NCBI GenBank assembly: GCA_037893245.1
Contig: JBAIAA010000101.1
Span: 868,001-932,000, forward strand
Length of the DNA stretch: 64,000 nucleotides
Source: Crossaster papposus
Lineage: Eukaryota > Echinodermata > Asteroidea > Velatida > Solasteridae
Direction: 5' to 3'
In this document: piece after piece, positions 1 to 35,504 of the stretch
How the letters are laid out: the number at the start of each line of letters is the position of its first letter
Numbering within the stretch: position 1 is the first letter of the stretch
Notes under the pieces: generated by a model
Told to the model about the DNA's origin: nothing
Databases searched by the model: none
What the model saw: only the letters and a program-made list of their open reading frames with translations
Made by a program: the position numbers and the translations under genes

Positions 1-239
1 ACCAGTTCGAGCCGGGATTATTTTAAATTCAACGAGCCGATGGGCGGGATTATTTTTAACAAAACTTGATCCGAGGCGTCTTCAGGCCAATAGTACCGGG
101 AAGCACACCCATGCATTCCCGGCCTTGCTCGCTGCTGACAGACATTTCTGGCCTTATTCGTGGCGTGTTTATGCGTCATCCGTTTTGAATATGGGGAAAA
201 CTTTGCGTTTATATACGTCATCCGGCGCGAACTGGTTAA
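1..239 (-). mobile_element. TTAA-flanked MITE, family A (copy 1, cut by window edge)
   Basis: Family A is about 240 bp with ends TTAACCAGTTCGCGCCGG and its complement. It contains paired GGCCTTGCTCG and CATTTCCGGCC motifs. This copy ends TCCGGCGCGAACTGGTTAA. Confidence 0.9.
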
Positions 240-371
240 ATTGAAAATGAGGTAGAAACTTGCTGATAGAAATGAAAGCATAAGTTAATGCACTAGATAT
301 GTCACACACCAACCATAATTGAACCATTGGTCCTTGATGGAACTTTCCCTTTATTGTGCGTTAGTTTGACT

Positions 372-620
372 TTAACCAGTTCGCGCCGGAGGACATATAA
401 ACACGCACAGTTTTCCCCAGTTTTAAAACGGATGACGCATAAACACGTCTGTCAGAAGCGAGCAAGGCCGGAAATGTCTGTCAGAAGCGAGCAAGGCTGG
501 AAATGCGCGAGTGTGCTTCCCGGTACTATCAACCTGAACCCGCCTCGAATCGAGTTTCTTTAAAAATAATCCCGCGCCTCGGCTCGTTGATGTTAAAATA
601 ATCCCGGCCGAAATAGTTAA
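372..620 (+). mobile_element. TTAA-flanked MITE, family A (copy 2)
   Basis: Starts TTAACCAGTTCGCGCCGG; its right end has decayed (CCCGGCCGAAATAGTTAA). It lies 132 bp from copy 1 in opposite orientation. Confidence 0.9.
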
Positions 621-3600
621 CTTGGATAAATTCATTATCATATAATTGTGCACTATTGAAACAGGAAATCTAGTGAGTCTGTGTGGGACATAGACGTACT
701 ACTTTACTCCGTGCTTCAGTTCAGCTTATATAATAACTAATATTTGGTACAATAGTTTATTTTATTTTTAAAGTATATTAAATGGAATAGTACGAGTATA
801 TTTCTTTTATTTTGTAATCTATCAAAGTATTGGGTATTCTTTACGTGGTCATATGGTGTTACTAACTTTATTCTGCACAACTTCATAAGGTGTCAATTTT
901 TTCATGTAAAGTTTTAAAAGTTCATATTTGTGTAAATAATACAAGTTTTAAGATGCATGTATTTTATTTTGTCATGTGCATCCCATAATGTTTTATTTTT
1001 CTCCTCCAATTTTTGAATTTATTATGCAATGTTTCCAGTTCCCAATATTTTAAAATAAAATTTGGTTGCACTAATATTAAAGTTTACAGAGAACTACTCT
1101 ACCCCTGTAAATTTAATGGTGTGTATTAAATTTCTTGTCTAATCGGAAATTTGTGCATGAACAGTAAATGGTTTTGTGATTATCATTTTTAGAAGTTCCA
1201 CTAGCAGGAACGCATCTCGAATGTTCTCCACAACTATTGGGTCTCAGAACTTAGGGATTGTTTTTTTCTCTAAATATTTACTAAACTATTAACTTTACAA
1301 GTTTGTTTATATTTGTTTTTCGCGATAATTTAATAGACAGTTAAACAGGGGGCCCTATTAGTCGTGGAGGACTGGTCATGGAGGATTGACCAGACACTCG
1401 GTGCCATTGTCCCCTCATCACCCGGAGGTATGTGGACCTGTGAAAATACCGGCGGGGCCCGGGCCCTTAAACTGCAAGGGAAACGGCCGGCCTTGTGGGA
1501 CCCAGTTAGACAGGGTGCCGTGTGTCTGGAGGATCCTCCATGACCCGCCTTTAACAGAATTCTGTTTATATTTAATTAATTTGTAATAATATTAGCCAAA
1601 CACAAGGCACAATGACACTAGAGTTGAATGCTAGGATGGAAAAACTATGAAAAGAAGCATTTGATATGTTTCCATTTTTCTTGAATGGTTTCATGTCTAA
1701 CTAAATAGTAATGTTGGCCTTGGTACAACTACATGGGGACAATAGATATAGCCGTACCGTTGATCTGGAAGCTCGTTTCGGACACGGCCTTATTAATTAA
1801 AGTCAGGAGAAAATATTCCCAAACTACCCAATATTAATCAACCCCACAAACTCTACTGAATACGCCACTAATTCACTGTTTCCCCCATCCAGAAACTCAT
1901 TTGAATTTCTATATTTTTTAATATTAATATACATGTGTGTAAATGCATTATTGACAGATGAATTTCCCTTTGCAGTTTATTTTTCAATGTAATAAACAAA
2001 ATCCTCTTTGGGAATTAAACCTCAAATCTCACACGGAGAATCCCCAAGTTTTCAATCTTAGCTTGGTTTAATAAAATTTGGTTTAAGACAATTTGGGAAG
2101 GTAACAAATTCAAGTTTTTGAGCCAACATAATTATTTTAACGATGCGTATTAGTACAATTTATAGATCCAAACTCGAAATCTATACATCAAAGTTGACAG
2201 TTTATATATCTAAATAACACAAGACACCATAACAAACAAAGATTTATGAGTAGCCTCTGTTATTTAATATCAATATTTAGACTTATAAATTCAATATAAT
2301 TGTTTTACATACCTGATGTTAATATTTACATAACAGTTTTTACATCCGACATCTTAAAAGAAAAACTACAAATATATGTTAACTCCAAAATGAGGATGAA
2401 TACTAATTACCAATTTATTTACAGAAATTATGGACAGGTTTTCTTTTTTCAGAAAGGAGTCCTAGTTATAATAGTCCTTTTCAAACAGTTCTTCCGTTTC
2501 CAAAATTGTACTGTACAGAATTTCCAATTTCTTTTCTGATAGAAATGTTGTTACATAACATATTTAACCCTTATTAAGTTTGTTACTGATAGAGAACACA
2601 AATACAGGTGTGTGGTAGAAAATTTCATCGCCCATATTTACGATGGTAATTTGTTTTTATTCAATTTACAGAGGGCATTCGACAAAACTGGCATCAGTAA
2701 CATTGCACTTTGTTATTAATGTTCTAGATTAAACGTTTGTTTCTATGTACTTTGCAACTTTATATTCTGGTCAAGTAAAAAAAAGAAAAAAAGCTTCATC
2801 AATTTGACTTAATCTTATAATAAGCCACTTTGTTAGTTCAACTGTTCATGTGTGAATTAAGATTTCACAATTATCTTTCTAGACAAACAATCGAGATCGT
2901 ACAAACAAAACAAAGAATCTCTCCTGAATTAAGTACAAAATTCCCCAAAGTTTGAATTGCACCATTTGTATAAGTATTTTATGTGGCTGCGACATTTTTG
3001 CAAACAAAACATTTGCATACAAAATTGAATGTTTGCAGGAAATATTCTAAATTGCAGATTTGGCGTTCATTTCTCTTATTGTATGCACAATTTATGCTTT
3101 AAATCCTGTGCGGTTGAAAACTAACTTATTTTTATCCGTTGTCTGTGAAATTTAAAGAAAATACTTGAAATGTTATTTAGAATTATTCCCAAACCTCAAC
3201 TTCTTCTATAAATGCAGGACTGTGGCAGTTTTGTTGTCACAAATAGTACAACAAATGTTCCATTAGTAATAGGTTCTATGTACCACTATGTAGCTATATC
3301 CCTAGAGGTACAAGCTATTGAGTCGGATATTTTCACATTTTTCACTTCCTCTTCGCTTCATCCCATCTGACCAAGAAAGGCAATACTACTTGATAAATTA
3401 ATAACAGCTCTGTAAATTTCTTTTGTTTTAGAAAAATAATCTTATGTATCTATATTACTTTTTTTCTCCAAACTTGACAGAAATATTTACATGAATTGTA
3501 CAAAACCTATTTTGTACATGATATATGTGAATTGGAATTTTACTATGGCAGCCCGGGACATCTGTGACAAATTAAAAGGACAGGAAAAAAATCATTCAGA

Positions 3601-3761
3601 AATAAAAAAACAAAAAATGTGTTTGTGAACAAACACTAGCTGATTCGGCTGTTTAAAATGACTTCTGATATGTGATGATTACATGACAACGTTCCCTCAA
3701 ATATCGCTGATAAAAACGAACAAAATATAATTGATTCTTGTAAACGGAGGTGATTGATCAA
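621..3761. other. AT-rich noncoding DNA, no gene seen
   Basis: Apart from the dispersed repeat at 1365-1540 I see no exon, RNA gene or clear element. ORFs are short and AT-driven. Confidence 0.6.
1365..1540 (+). repeat. Dispersed repeat with GGGGCCCGGGCCC core (copy 1)
   Basis: About 170 bp containing TGGACCTGTGAAAATACCGG and ACAGGGTGCCGTGTGTCTG, repeated inverted at 14328-14495. Confidence 0.85.
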
Positions 3762-4160
3762 TTTAAAGGGATCGTATACGTTTGGTAATTATTCCAAAAA
3801 ATTTATGGCAATAAAAACTTACTTGTTAAGAAGTACAGCAGCTTTGGATAGTATAATGCATTTTTTGAAACTTTTCACTTTGAAGTACTGCGGTTATGGA
3901 AAAAGATATCACTTTTTATCCCCAACAGTTTGAATCTGAGAAGCGTTACTGCAGTGACGTTTTTCAAATTGTGTATTCCAATGCAGATTATTTTTTCCTG
4001 CGTGGACATAACCGCTCCAGATTTTCGGCAATATCTCAAAATCGCTACCACCTTTTGAAATGAAATTTTTACAGGTTAGTTTTATGGTATATATCTATAA
4101 CTATATAGGATTGAAACAAACAGTGGGTTCCAATTACCAAACGTATACGATCCCTTTAAA
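3762..4160. mobile_element. TTAA-flanked MITE, family B (copy 1)
   Basis: About 395 bp with ends TTAAAGGGATCGTATACG and complement. Intact copy, giving the empty-site reference for the nested insertion at 19003. Confidence 0.9.
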
Positions 4161-4639
4161 TATTCAGCATTCACTAGACTAAACAAAAATAGAGGTATGC
4201 TACAAAAATGCCCACAACTGATGATTATTTCATACCTAAATTCATAGCACTCTGAGAAACAACCAACTAATTTACATACCTGATTTCAAAACTCTACATT
4301 AGGCAAAACCTAAAAGTCATACTTGCTTCATCAAAGAATACAAAACGCTATCAAATATGAATCCAAACCATATTATATTTTAATTCATGTTCACTTTACC
4401 TAATTACAGTCATGCGTAGATCAGGCAGCATGTTTCTTCGATTACACATCCATTATAATTTTGTTTCAATCAATCACTATACATAACAACGTTCGGTAAA
4501 AACAAATACTCTGATATTGTTGCAGCAAACTGAGCTTAAAAAAGTATAATTTGTTACATGTACAATTCGTAGGCAGCAACACACAAGTGTCCACACAAGC
4601 GATATTACACAAAAGTGTACACTCATTCGCATTTTTGTA

Positions 4640-4912
4640 TCACTGTGGAGACATGGCTTTGGTTAGAAAGTCGAGCACGTTTTTCAAAATGCTCCCATTT
4701 TAACCACAATTATTTTCCTGGGTTGAAATTTTGACCCAATATACCCTATATTATACCCTAACACTAAACCACATCCTAACCCTAGTTTTTGAGTAATTTG
4801 AGTAAAATCCAAAAATCTATTTCGTGAAATTTCTAGTGGAGACCTATTAATTTATATAAATTATCATTTTCACTCCCATTGTCCCCATTGTGTTCACGTC
4901 TCCACAGGGTAA
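4640..4912. repeat. Short palindrome, TGTGGAGAC ends
   Basis: CACTGTGGAGACATGGC and TTCACGTCTCCACAGGG flank AT-rich DNA. Confidence 0.5.
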
Positions 4913-5154
4913 CGTATTTCCCACATCATGTACATTCATTTCTACATGTACATTCAAAGCCTCTATTGTCAGCCTCAACTTAAATCAAAGAAAAAGGGCA
5001 ATGACTTTAAGAGATGACAGCACCTATGGGGAGAGAATGACAGAGAAATCTATCTGCAATCCTGTAAAAACTCAACTTCTTGGACATTTTTGTCGAGCGT
5101 CATGATTATTGCCCAACAGATTTCTGTCAGAAATCTCTGCTAAATTGAATTCCA

Positions 5155-5597
5155 TATGTGACCCGCTCTGCGAAAATGAGTCTGATGTCGCAAAAATACC
5201 TTTTTAAATAAAGGGCTGTTTATTTTCTCGTAGGTGATTTTCAAATATTTTTGTTTTAAGGCATTTTGGTTTCTCCGACACCTATATTTTTAGATCTGAT
5301 CGTTTGAAAAGATTGTTTTGATCCCTAAATTTAATTTAATACAGGTTTTGTCATTCTCTTACCATAGCATCTGATGAAGATCTACAATTGTAAATCTTCA
5401 TTTCTGTTTAAAGACATTTTGAATATAACTGAGAAAAAGCAAATTTCTCAAAATTTTTAAAAGACCGATGCATTACACTACAGAGTTGTGCCATATAAAA
5501 TGAAAGCTTATTTCCTGCTTTTTCTGACCAACAGTAAAATTGAAAAAAAAACAAACATTTTTAACACATCAGATTCATTTTTGCAGAGCGGGTCACT
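5155..5597. mobile_element. TGTGAC-ended palindromic element 1
   Basis: TATGTGACCCGCTCTGCGAA to TTTTTGCAGAGCGGGTCAC. Downstream of Sfmbt. Confidence 0.85.
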
Positions 5598-5674
5598 AAT
5601 GCCAGTTATAAAGTTGAACAAGTTTGCACCCTCAACCCCCGATGTGAATAAACTTTGAATGTAACCTTTGTAGA

Positions 5675-29013
<23,339 letters not shown>

Positions 29014-29645
29014 CAAATCACCCGGTACATTGACGAAAGTTACTCCACATTTTTAGGTTTTGAGCGAAGTAAAAAAATTATCAACAATCTTTGCTGCGCA
29101 TGCGCTATTCTTCGATATACAACTCGTTTCTATTGGTTAATATTTCAGAGCAACAAAATGTCGCCAATATATTTTATAATCTAAATAAAATATTGAATAA
29201 TAACATTATAGAACTAAATCTAAATGTTATAATTAAAATATTTAAGTGTGGCTTTATTTTCTGCCAACATTGTCTGTAATTTGTTTTATTTAATTAAAGC
29301 TGTCATATAAAAAGTAGGCCAATCAAATAACCCGTGTGCGTGTGGACGGATGTGTTATAAATCATGTTTTTCAGTGAAAATTCATATTTTCCCTAGATAT
29401 TAGAGGCTATATGTTACTGTTAGTGTTAGGCTATGTAATAAACTATTGATTTTGATTTGGACAGGATGGGGGAACATTTCACGCGCAATGAATTTAGACA
29501 CCCTCCCCCACCCCCCCACCCCCCCCCACCCCCCCACCCCCCCCCCACCCCGCAAAAAGGAGGTCATGTATTGACCCAATTAGCTAGGAACCCGTCGAAC
29601 ACTTGAGGGCGTACTCACAAGAATTAAAAACCGCTGGAATGAAAA
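29014..29645. promoter_or_regulatory. Head-to-head intergenic region between Sfmbt and WBP4
   Basis: The two start exons diverge and are only about 630 bp apart, so a shared bidirectional promoter is likely (inference). The region is AT-rich near Sfmbt and has a C-rich tract at 29501-29553 close to the WBP4 side. No TATA box or defined element is asserted. Confidence 0.45.
29501..29553 (-). repeat. Poly-C/A tract, G-quadruplex-capable on the minus strand
   Basis: Runs of 5-9 C separated by single A residues. The complementary strand has several G-runs in close spacing. It lies within about 100 bp of the WBP4 first donor. Confidence 0.85.
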
Positions 29646-32600
29646 ATGTAAGTCGTTTTTATAAACTTGTGTAACTGCAGGACTCGTTTATTCTAATCGT
29701 TGTTTGCAATTATTTATATAAAGTTTTGCAGAAAGGGGAGGGTGTGGCCGGGTGTCACATTTCTGGACATGTTGGAGTGGAGGGGGTTAATCTCAATTTA
29801 GTTCAGCAGGCGCGCCACATGGGCTAAATAGGTGGGACAGGTTGCAAGGGGTGTACAACATTGGGGGTATCTGCCTTACAGGGGGTTTGAAGGGGTAACT
29901 ATAGTCGTTGTTGACACTGACACCGGCTTTATTACTTAAATCCCATGACAATGAAAGCAAAGTCCTGACCACATTGACAATGATTGAGGGTGCTCTTAAT
30001 TCAAGTCTAGCGTAAAGTGTTTTGTTGCAGTGAAGATACTTTTTTTCACATTGTCGCTAGCACTAGCAGCCTAAACATTTATTTTCTTTTTGTTCATTCC
30101 CACAGGTCTGCCTACTGGAAGTCCCAACCCAAGAAGCATTGTGATTTCTGCAAGTGCTGGATCGCCGACAATAGAGCTGTATGACAAAGCTTTCCGTTGT
30201 AAAATTAATAAAAATAATAATAATAAGCAGTTCTTATATAGCGCACGTATCTAACTAGTATCTACCAAGACTGGTACTCAAGGCCCTCTATGATTTTTTT
30301 AAGACATGTTCATGAAGTTTATGAGAATATTATACCCATTATGTAGCACCTTTTTTTTTACAAGGTGCTGCGGCGCACTTTGCACCCACTGCCAGTAACA
30401 TGGGGGCAAACCCCTCCTCTTAGCGATTACTGGGTTCTATTACATGCATTATACAACACACGGGACCTACGACTTTACGTCCCATCCAAAGGACATAGCA
30501 ATAGTGGTTAAGTGCCTTGCTTAAGGACACACGTGTCAAGACCGGGACTCGAACCCACACTCTGCTGATCAGAAACACCAGAGCTTGAGTTCGTGTGCTC
30601 TTAACCGCTCGGCCATAGCACGCCACAATTAAACAGTAGTACTTATAGGAACCTCAAGCAGGAAGTATTTATGTTGGGCGTGATAGGTGGATCTGCACTA
30701 TCACTTCATTGTGTAGATTGTGCACTAGTGCGAACAGTCGATCTGGTAGGAAACCTCCGACTTTTGTTTCTTTTAACCAGTTCGCGTCAGATGACGTATA
30801 TAAACGCAAAGTTTTCCCCAGATTCAAAACGGATGATGCATAAACACGCCACGAGCAAGGCCGGAAATGTCTGTCAGCAGCAAGCAAGGCCGGATATGCG
30901 TGGTTGTGCTTCCCGGTACTATCGGCCTGATTACTAACGGATCGGGTTTCGTTAAAAGTAATCCCGCGCGTCGGCTCGGTGATGTTAAAATAATCCCGGC
31001 ACGAACTGGTTAAAAAAACACCCCTCCAAGATAGACCGATAGTGCAGATCCATGGGAAGTAAAGTCAGATTTCCTACCGGATTAACCAATCGAACAAGTG
31101 CATTTTTGTGCAGATGCACCGATCGCGTCCAACATATATAAGTCAAATTTAAAACTAGAACCTTGCCAAATACAAAATTATCACAGCTGTATTTCTAAGC
31201 AAAAACTTTACAAACATTGTTTTATATTGTACAACCCTAAATCAGTCCAAACTTATTGATCTTTTTCTTCCTGACAGAGTATTGACTTTCATGAGCGAGG
31301 CAAACGACACAAGGAAAATGTGGAGAAGAAGCTCACTGAGTTGCGGAAGAAGGGCCAAGAGCAGTACAAGATGCAGCAGACCCTGGACAGTGATCTCATC
31401 AGGATGGAGACGGTAACCAGAAGTTTCACAAATTAAATCTTGTAGCCCAGTCCAAAAATTGGGGACTCTTACACTTGTGGAAACTGAAAATCCCAAAACT
31501 AAAGACAATGAAATCATTCAGTACAAGAAAAACTAAAAATGGGCATGAAATCTCCAGTCTTGCACATCTTTAGTATTATACATGAAGTGGTCATATTATC
31601 TGGTACCAAGTATCCATTTCTACAGATGCTGTTCATAGTGCCTGCAGTAAAGCAACTAGACTAACGAATGGTTCATCTTTTCAGACTTGGACATTTGAAA
31701 GTCTAGCCTATAAGTTCTATGCTTTAAATTGAAATTTCAATTTGAATTAATTTCACAAAATATATATTAATTCTTTTCCTAACCCTAACTCTGCATTTTG
31801 GCATTTAAGTTAAATATGCTTGTCGTTCCCAGTGTCCACCAACACAAGTGTCCACCGACATATCATCTCGTTGTGTTCAAAGAGTCAAGGATTAAAGCTT
31901 TGTTTAAATGAATTTGTGTCATTGCCCACATTGTCTTTTGTTAATTAGGCAGCACTCAAGGCTTTCAAGAAGGACTTGGAGAATGACCCAGCCCTCGCTG
32001 CCCAGTACAGGGCCCAGGCTGCTGCTAATGCTGCTAGTGCTGCCACAGCTGCCAAAAGCAAAGAAGGTACAGGAAAGCCACTTGAACATTGCTTTCTAAT
32101 CACTGACATCGTTTAGTCAAAATGACCACCTGTAACCTCGGCCTTATTTGGGAAGCCAGGTTGTTACAAAAGTCCTGCCCTCAGTTTCCACCTCTATGAC
32201 CCAGGTTCAATTTCCGAGTTCTAAACACATTAGATGTAGCTTATACTAAACTTAAACCAGGGATGTAGTCGAGTCCATCACAAGTCCCTGCAAGTCCCTG
32301 TAAGTCCCTGCAAGTCCACCAGAAATCCTTTAGTTCCAATTAAAATCACAAGCTATTCAAATCAGCTTTGACAAAAGCATTCCTTTGCCAATGTTTATCC
32401 AGTTACTTGTGACTGCCCTTATGAAAGAACTTGTGACTGGCTTCAGGAAAGGACTTGTAAACGGACTTGCAGGGAGTCGACTACAACCCTGACTTAAACT
32501 GGCTGATAAATTTAGTAAAGTGATTAAATGATTTTAGCGTTAGAATACTTATATGCTCTTTTGTTTATCACAGAGCTTCTTAACTCTGCAAGGAAACTGC

Positions 32601-35230
32601 ACAAACAAGGCCTAGTTTCCACTAAACAAGCTGGGAAGGCTACTGCAAAGGGCAGCACATCAAGCACAGCTCCAGCAACTGAAACGCCAAGTAACACTTC
32701 GGGAACCACTGCAGCTGAAGGGTCGAAGACAACACCACCGACTGAGGCAACACCACCGACTGAGGCAACACCAACACCAACGACTGAGGAAACACCCACC
32801 TGTGCTTGGCTAGAAGGAACCAGCCCAGAGGGACATACTTACTACTGGAATACAGTGACGGGAGGTTGGCTAGAACATGGCTTCATATGATTAACATTTA
32901 GTCATTCTATTGCAATACCTAATGAGTGCGAAGTTACAGATACAAAATCTATTGACATAATAGCTTGCATATATAAATAAACGCACACACAGTACATACA
33001 AGGATATTTGTGACCCGCTCCAGAAAAAGGTGACATGAGTCGCAAACACTAAAAATAGAGTTATGTACAGGATTAAAAAGTCCAGGATATACGCTTTCAT
33101 TTGGTACATAGTACAGCTCCATAGCCCCTCCTGTTCCGTTGAAATGACGGATTTGCCTATTAGTGGTTCCATGGAATTCAAAATACACAACTGAGAAAAC
33201 AGGCTTCGAAACACAACAAAGCTAAGAAAATACATTGGAACCATGCACTCTTAAAAGGTTTTGTTTTACTTTATTTTTTTTCGAATTCCAGCTTTTTGTT
33301 AATTAAATCTGCAACTTTGGATATTAAACATGTCATTTAAGAAAAAAAATTAAAATCAAATTTTGACAACAATATTTACCCTATTAACTTTAACAGGCCA
33401 TTACTCATAAATGCATAGCGCGACTTATGTCACCTTTTCCTGAAGCGGGTCACATTTTACATTGAGCCACAAAGTTTGCTTTTCTGGGGACAAACAACAA
33501 ACCTAGAAAAGTTTGACTTCTTGCCCCAATCACTGACAACAAAAGTAACTGACATCTCACTTTACATATACTTTTTATTATACTCAAGCTACAGTTTCCT
33601 AAGACAGTGAAAATGTTCTTTTACGATTTGAATTTTCAGAGTCTCTGTGGGAGAAGCCGGATGATTATGTAGCCACAGAGGAGTCTACAATGTACAAACA
33701 GCAGGAACAAGAAGAGGTAAAAATGGAAAATGTGATTTGTGGCTCTTATTCAAAAATATTATATTCCGACAAAAGCCAACAAAAGATTCAAAGAAGCTGG
33801 AAAATCTGAGTACTATTTGAGAAGTAAAAAAACAAAAAACTAGTGGCTCATCCTGTTAATCACTTCGTGCGATCATTAGCCCTAACCCTCCGACCACCCC
33901 AAACCCCCCCCCCCAGATTAACCAGTTCGTGCCGGATGACGTATATAAACTCAAAGTTTTCCCCAAATTCAAAACGGATGACGCATAAACACGCCAAGTT
34001 CAAGTTCGGAAATGTCTGTCAGCAACGAGCAAGGCCGGAAATGCGTGGGTGTGCTTCCTGACACTATCGGCCTGAACCCGCTTCGGATCGAGTTTTGTTA
34101 AAAATAATCCCGCCCCTCGGCTCGGTGATGTTAAAATAATCCCGGCGCGAACTGGTTAAGATTCAGGGGACCCCCAACTTTTAGTATTACTTCAATGAAG
34201 CTAATTGACGGTACTTGAGTCTGACCTTTGAATACTCATCAAATCTTACAGCAAGAGCCTACGAAAGAAACGACCAACACGTCTCAAGATCTTAAGCCTC
34301 CAGGAATTGGAGATGAAGATCCGGAAGAAAATAAAGAGGGAGAGGAGAAAGAAGATGACAGTGAAGATGAAGAAGATGATGAAGAAGATGATGAAGATGA
34401 AGAAAGAAATAAGGATGGAGAAAGAAATGAGGATGAACCGAGACCAGTTAAGCGGAAGATGGCCAACCCGTATGGCGGTTGGTCTACTATTATTCCCGAT
34501 AACACGTGAGCTACATTTGCATATTTATTTTCAACTGGCAGTTCTTTTAAAAAGTCCACCGTTAGTGGAGAAGTATCTCAGTATTTATAAAAGCAAAATA
34601 CAAGAAAGGGTTCTAAATAATTGACACAGAAGAAAAGAAACCTCATTTTTTTATTTAGCAGTCTTCGTTTTTAGAATGTTATCTCTTAGGGCAGAATGAA
34701 ACAAAGTTGCACAAAAGCCAGGAAGGGGTGATTTTTCAAAGCTAGCAAAATCTTTCTCGGACAAAAATGGGAAGACAAAAAATCTGCCAGGGTTGAAACA
34801 TCGAAGCTTCCTAAATTTGATGTTTTAGATAATTCAGAACATAAGGTTGGATGCAGCTTTTTGTTATTGAATAAAATCCAAAATTCCTTTTAGCCTTGTG
34901 GCTTCCACTGTCATAGAAAAGTATGTGGAACAATCGGTTTTCTTTTGGAGTCCTAATATCTCTTTTTTGCTGTTATTTCCTCGGCGATGTAGACCCCCTG
35001 TTGATCTGCAACTGCCGCAGCCAGATAGACCCAGCTTTCAACCCATTGTACCCAAGGCTGCTCAGCACCAACCCAGGGAGAAAGTCAAATTCAAGGAGAG
35101 AACAGTATCTTCACTAAGCTCCGCATCACAGTCATCCTCATCGCCACTAGGTGGCGGAGGCACGTCGTTTAAGAAGAGGAAGTTTGGTGGGGGAGGCCGG
35201 TCCATTCGACAAAGAGATACAGACACTTGA
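29646..35230 (+). CDS. WBP4: WW domain-binding protein 4 (formin-binding protein 21), spliceosomal
   Basis: Coding exons: 29646-29647, 30106-30178, 31278-31412, 31949-32066, 32574-32864, 33640-33716, 34252-34505, 34993-35230. Phases agree and total 1,188 nt (395 residues). The N-terminal YWKSQPKKHCDFCKCWIADN with H30 and H36 is the U1-C/matrin-type zinc finger of WBP4 (C13, C16, H30, H36). A helical Ala/Lys-rich segment follows, then Thr/Pro-rich linkers and one WW domain (W188, W210, WEKPDD). An acidic run (residues 255-290), the NPYGGW motif and a C-terminal VKFKERTVSSL ... FKKRK segment also match WBP4. Human WBP4 has two WW domains; I find one. The protein acts in pre-spliceosomal complexes, binding Pro-rich SmB-type partners (family knowledge). 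The start codon is inferred to be split AT|G by intron 1; a TGA in frame just upstream (29640-29642) supports it. Confidence 0.9.
30106..31412 (+). CDS. WBP4: WBP4 exons 2-3: U1-C/matrin-type C2H2 zinc finger
   Basis: Exon 30106-30178 (acceptor TTCCCACAG) supplies both cysteines; exon 31278-31412 (acceptor CCTGACAG) supplies FHERGKRHKENV with both histidines. The spacing C-x2-C-x13-H-x5-H fits the family. The intron lies within the finger, between N/R-A and S-I-D. Confidence 0.92.
30228..30628 (-). mobile_element. tRNA-derived SINE, tRNA-Leu-like head, ATT-repeat tail
   Basis: On the minus strand TATGGCCGAGCGGTTAAGAG and GGTTCGAGTCCCGG are Pol III boxes; the tail ends in TTATTATTATTTTTATTAAT on that strand near 30203-30225. 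Confidence 0.8.
30773..31013 (+). mobile_element. TTAA-flanked MITE, family A (copy 6)
   Basis: TTAACCAGTTCGCGTCAG start, CCGGCACGAACTGGTTAA end. In WBP4 intron 2. The flanks (GGATCTGCACTATC and GATAGTGCAGATCC types) suggest it landed inside another palindrome. Confidence 0.9.
32257..32495. mobile_element. GAGTCC element copy C, unexpanded
   Basis: Starts CAGGGATGTAGTCGAGTCC and ends GGAGTCGACTACAACCCTG, so the terminal inverted repeats are clear. Only a few 12-bp units are present. In WBP4 intron 4. Confidence 0.9.
32574..33716 (+). CDS. WBP4: WBP4 exons 5-6: Thr/Pro linker and single WW domain
   Basis: Exon 32574-32864 ends in AWLEGTSPEGHTYYWNTVTG, and exon 33640-33716 continues ESLWEKPDDYV. 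The join is through a phase-1 intron with a weak donor (GTTGGC). Short direct repeats encode TPPTEATPPTEA before the WW domain. Confidence 0.88.
33006..33456. mobile_element. TGTGAC-ended palindromic element 7
   Basis: TTTGTGACCCGCTCCAGAAA to TTCCTGAAGCGGGTCACATT. In WBP4 intron 5. Confidence 0.87.
33918..34159 (+). mobile_element. TTAA-flanked MITE, family A (copy 7)
   Basis: Complete, in WBP4 intron 6; a C-rich run lies just outside its left end. Confidence 0.9.
34252..35230 (+). CDS. WBP4: WBP4 exons 7-8: acidic tract and C-terminal splicing-factor motif
   Basis: Exon 7 (34252-34505) has a purine-rich coding run giving a Glu/Asp block, then KRKMANPYGGW. Exon 8 (34993-35230) gives REKVKFKERTVSSL, a Ser-rich stretch and SFKKRKFGGGGRSIRQR before TGA at 35228-35230. 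Both closing motifs match the conserved C-terminus of WBP4. Confidence 0.9.
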
Positions 35231-35504
35231 GGTCCTTCTAAGTTCTTGGCTTCTTAAATGAATGGACACAACTTCTCCCAGCATCAGTTAGTGCTTGATT
35301 TAGCTAATTTGCCGTTAGTTTATTTACGTCAAGTGAACCTATTGATGATGGCTACTATTGGACTCCTGTATACTAGCTTGTAAGATGTTAATCTTGTATA
35401 CTGCCTGTGCAACCAAGAGTTTCTTCGTGTTAAATGGTTTTGTTTTTTCAACAGACGGCATTTTTTAAAGTGTAGACAAAAGTATTTGCCACTGAAAAAT
35501 GGAC

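Noticed and set aside
30420-30628. tRNA-Leu gene
   Set aside because: Has A and B boxes but lacks a clean cloverleaf and acceptor stem and continues into a SINE body with a repeat tail.
32865-33639. Second WW exon of WBP4
   Set aside because: The interval is occupied by a TGTGAC palindrome and AT-rich DNA; no Trp-rich coding segment with splice sites was found.
34284-34559. Minus-strand poly-Ser ORF
   Set aside because: Antisense of the WBP4 acidic tract.
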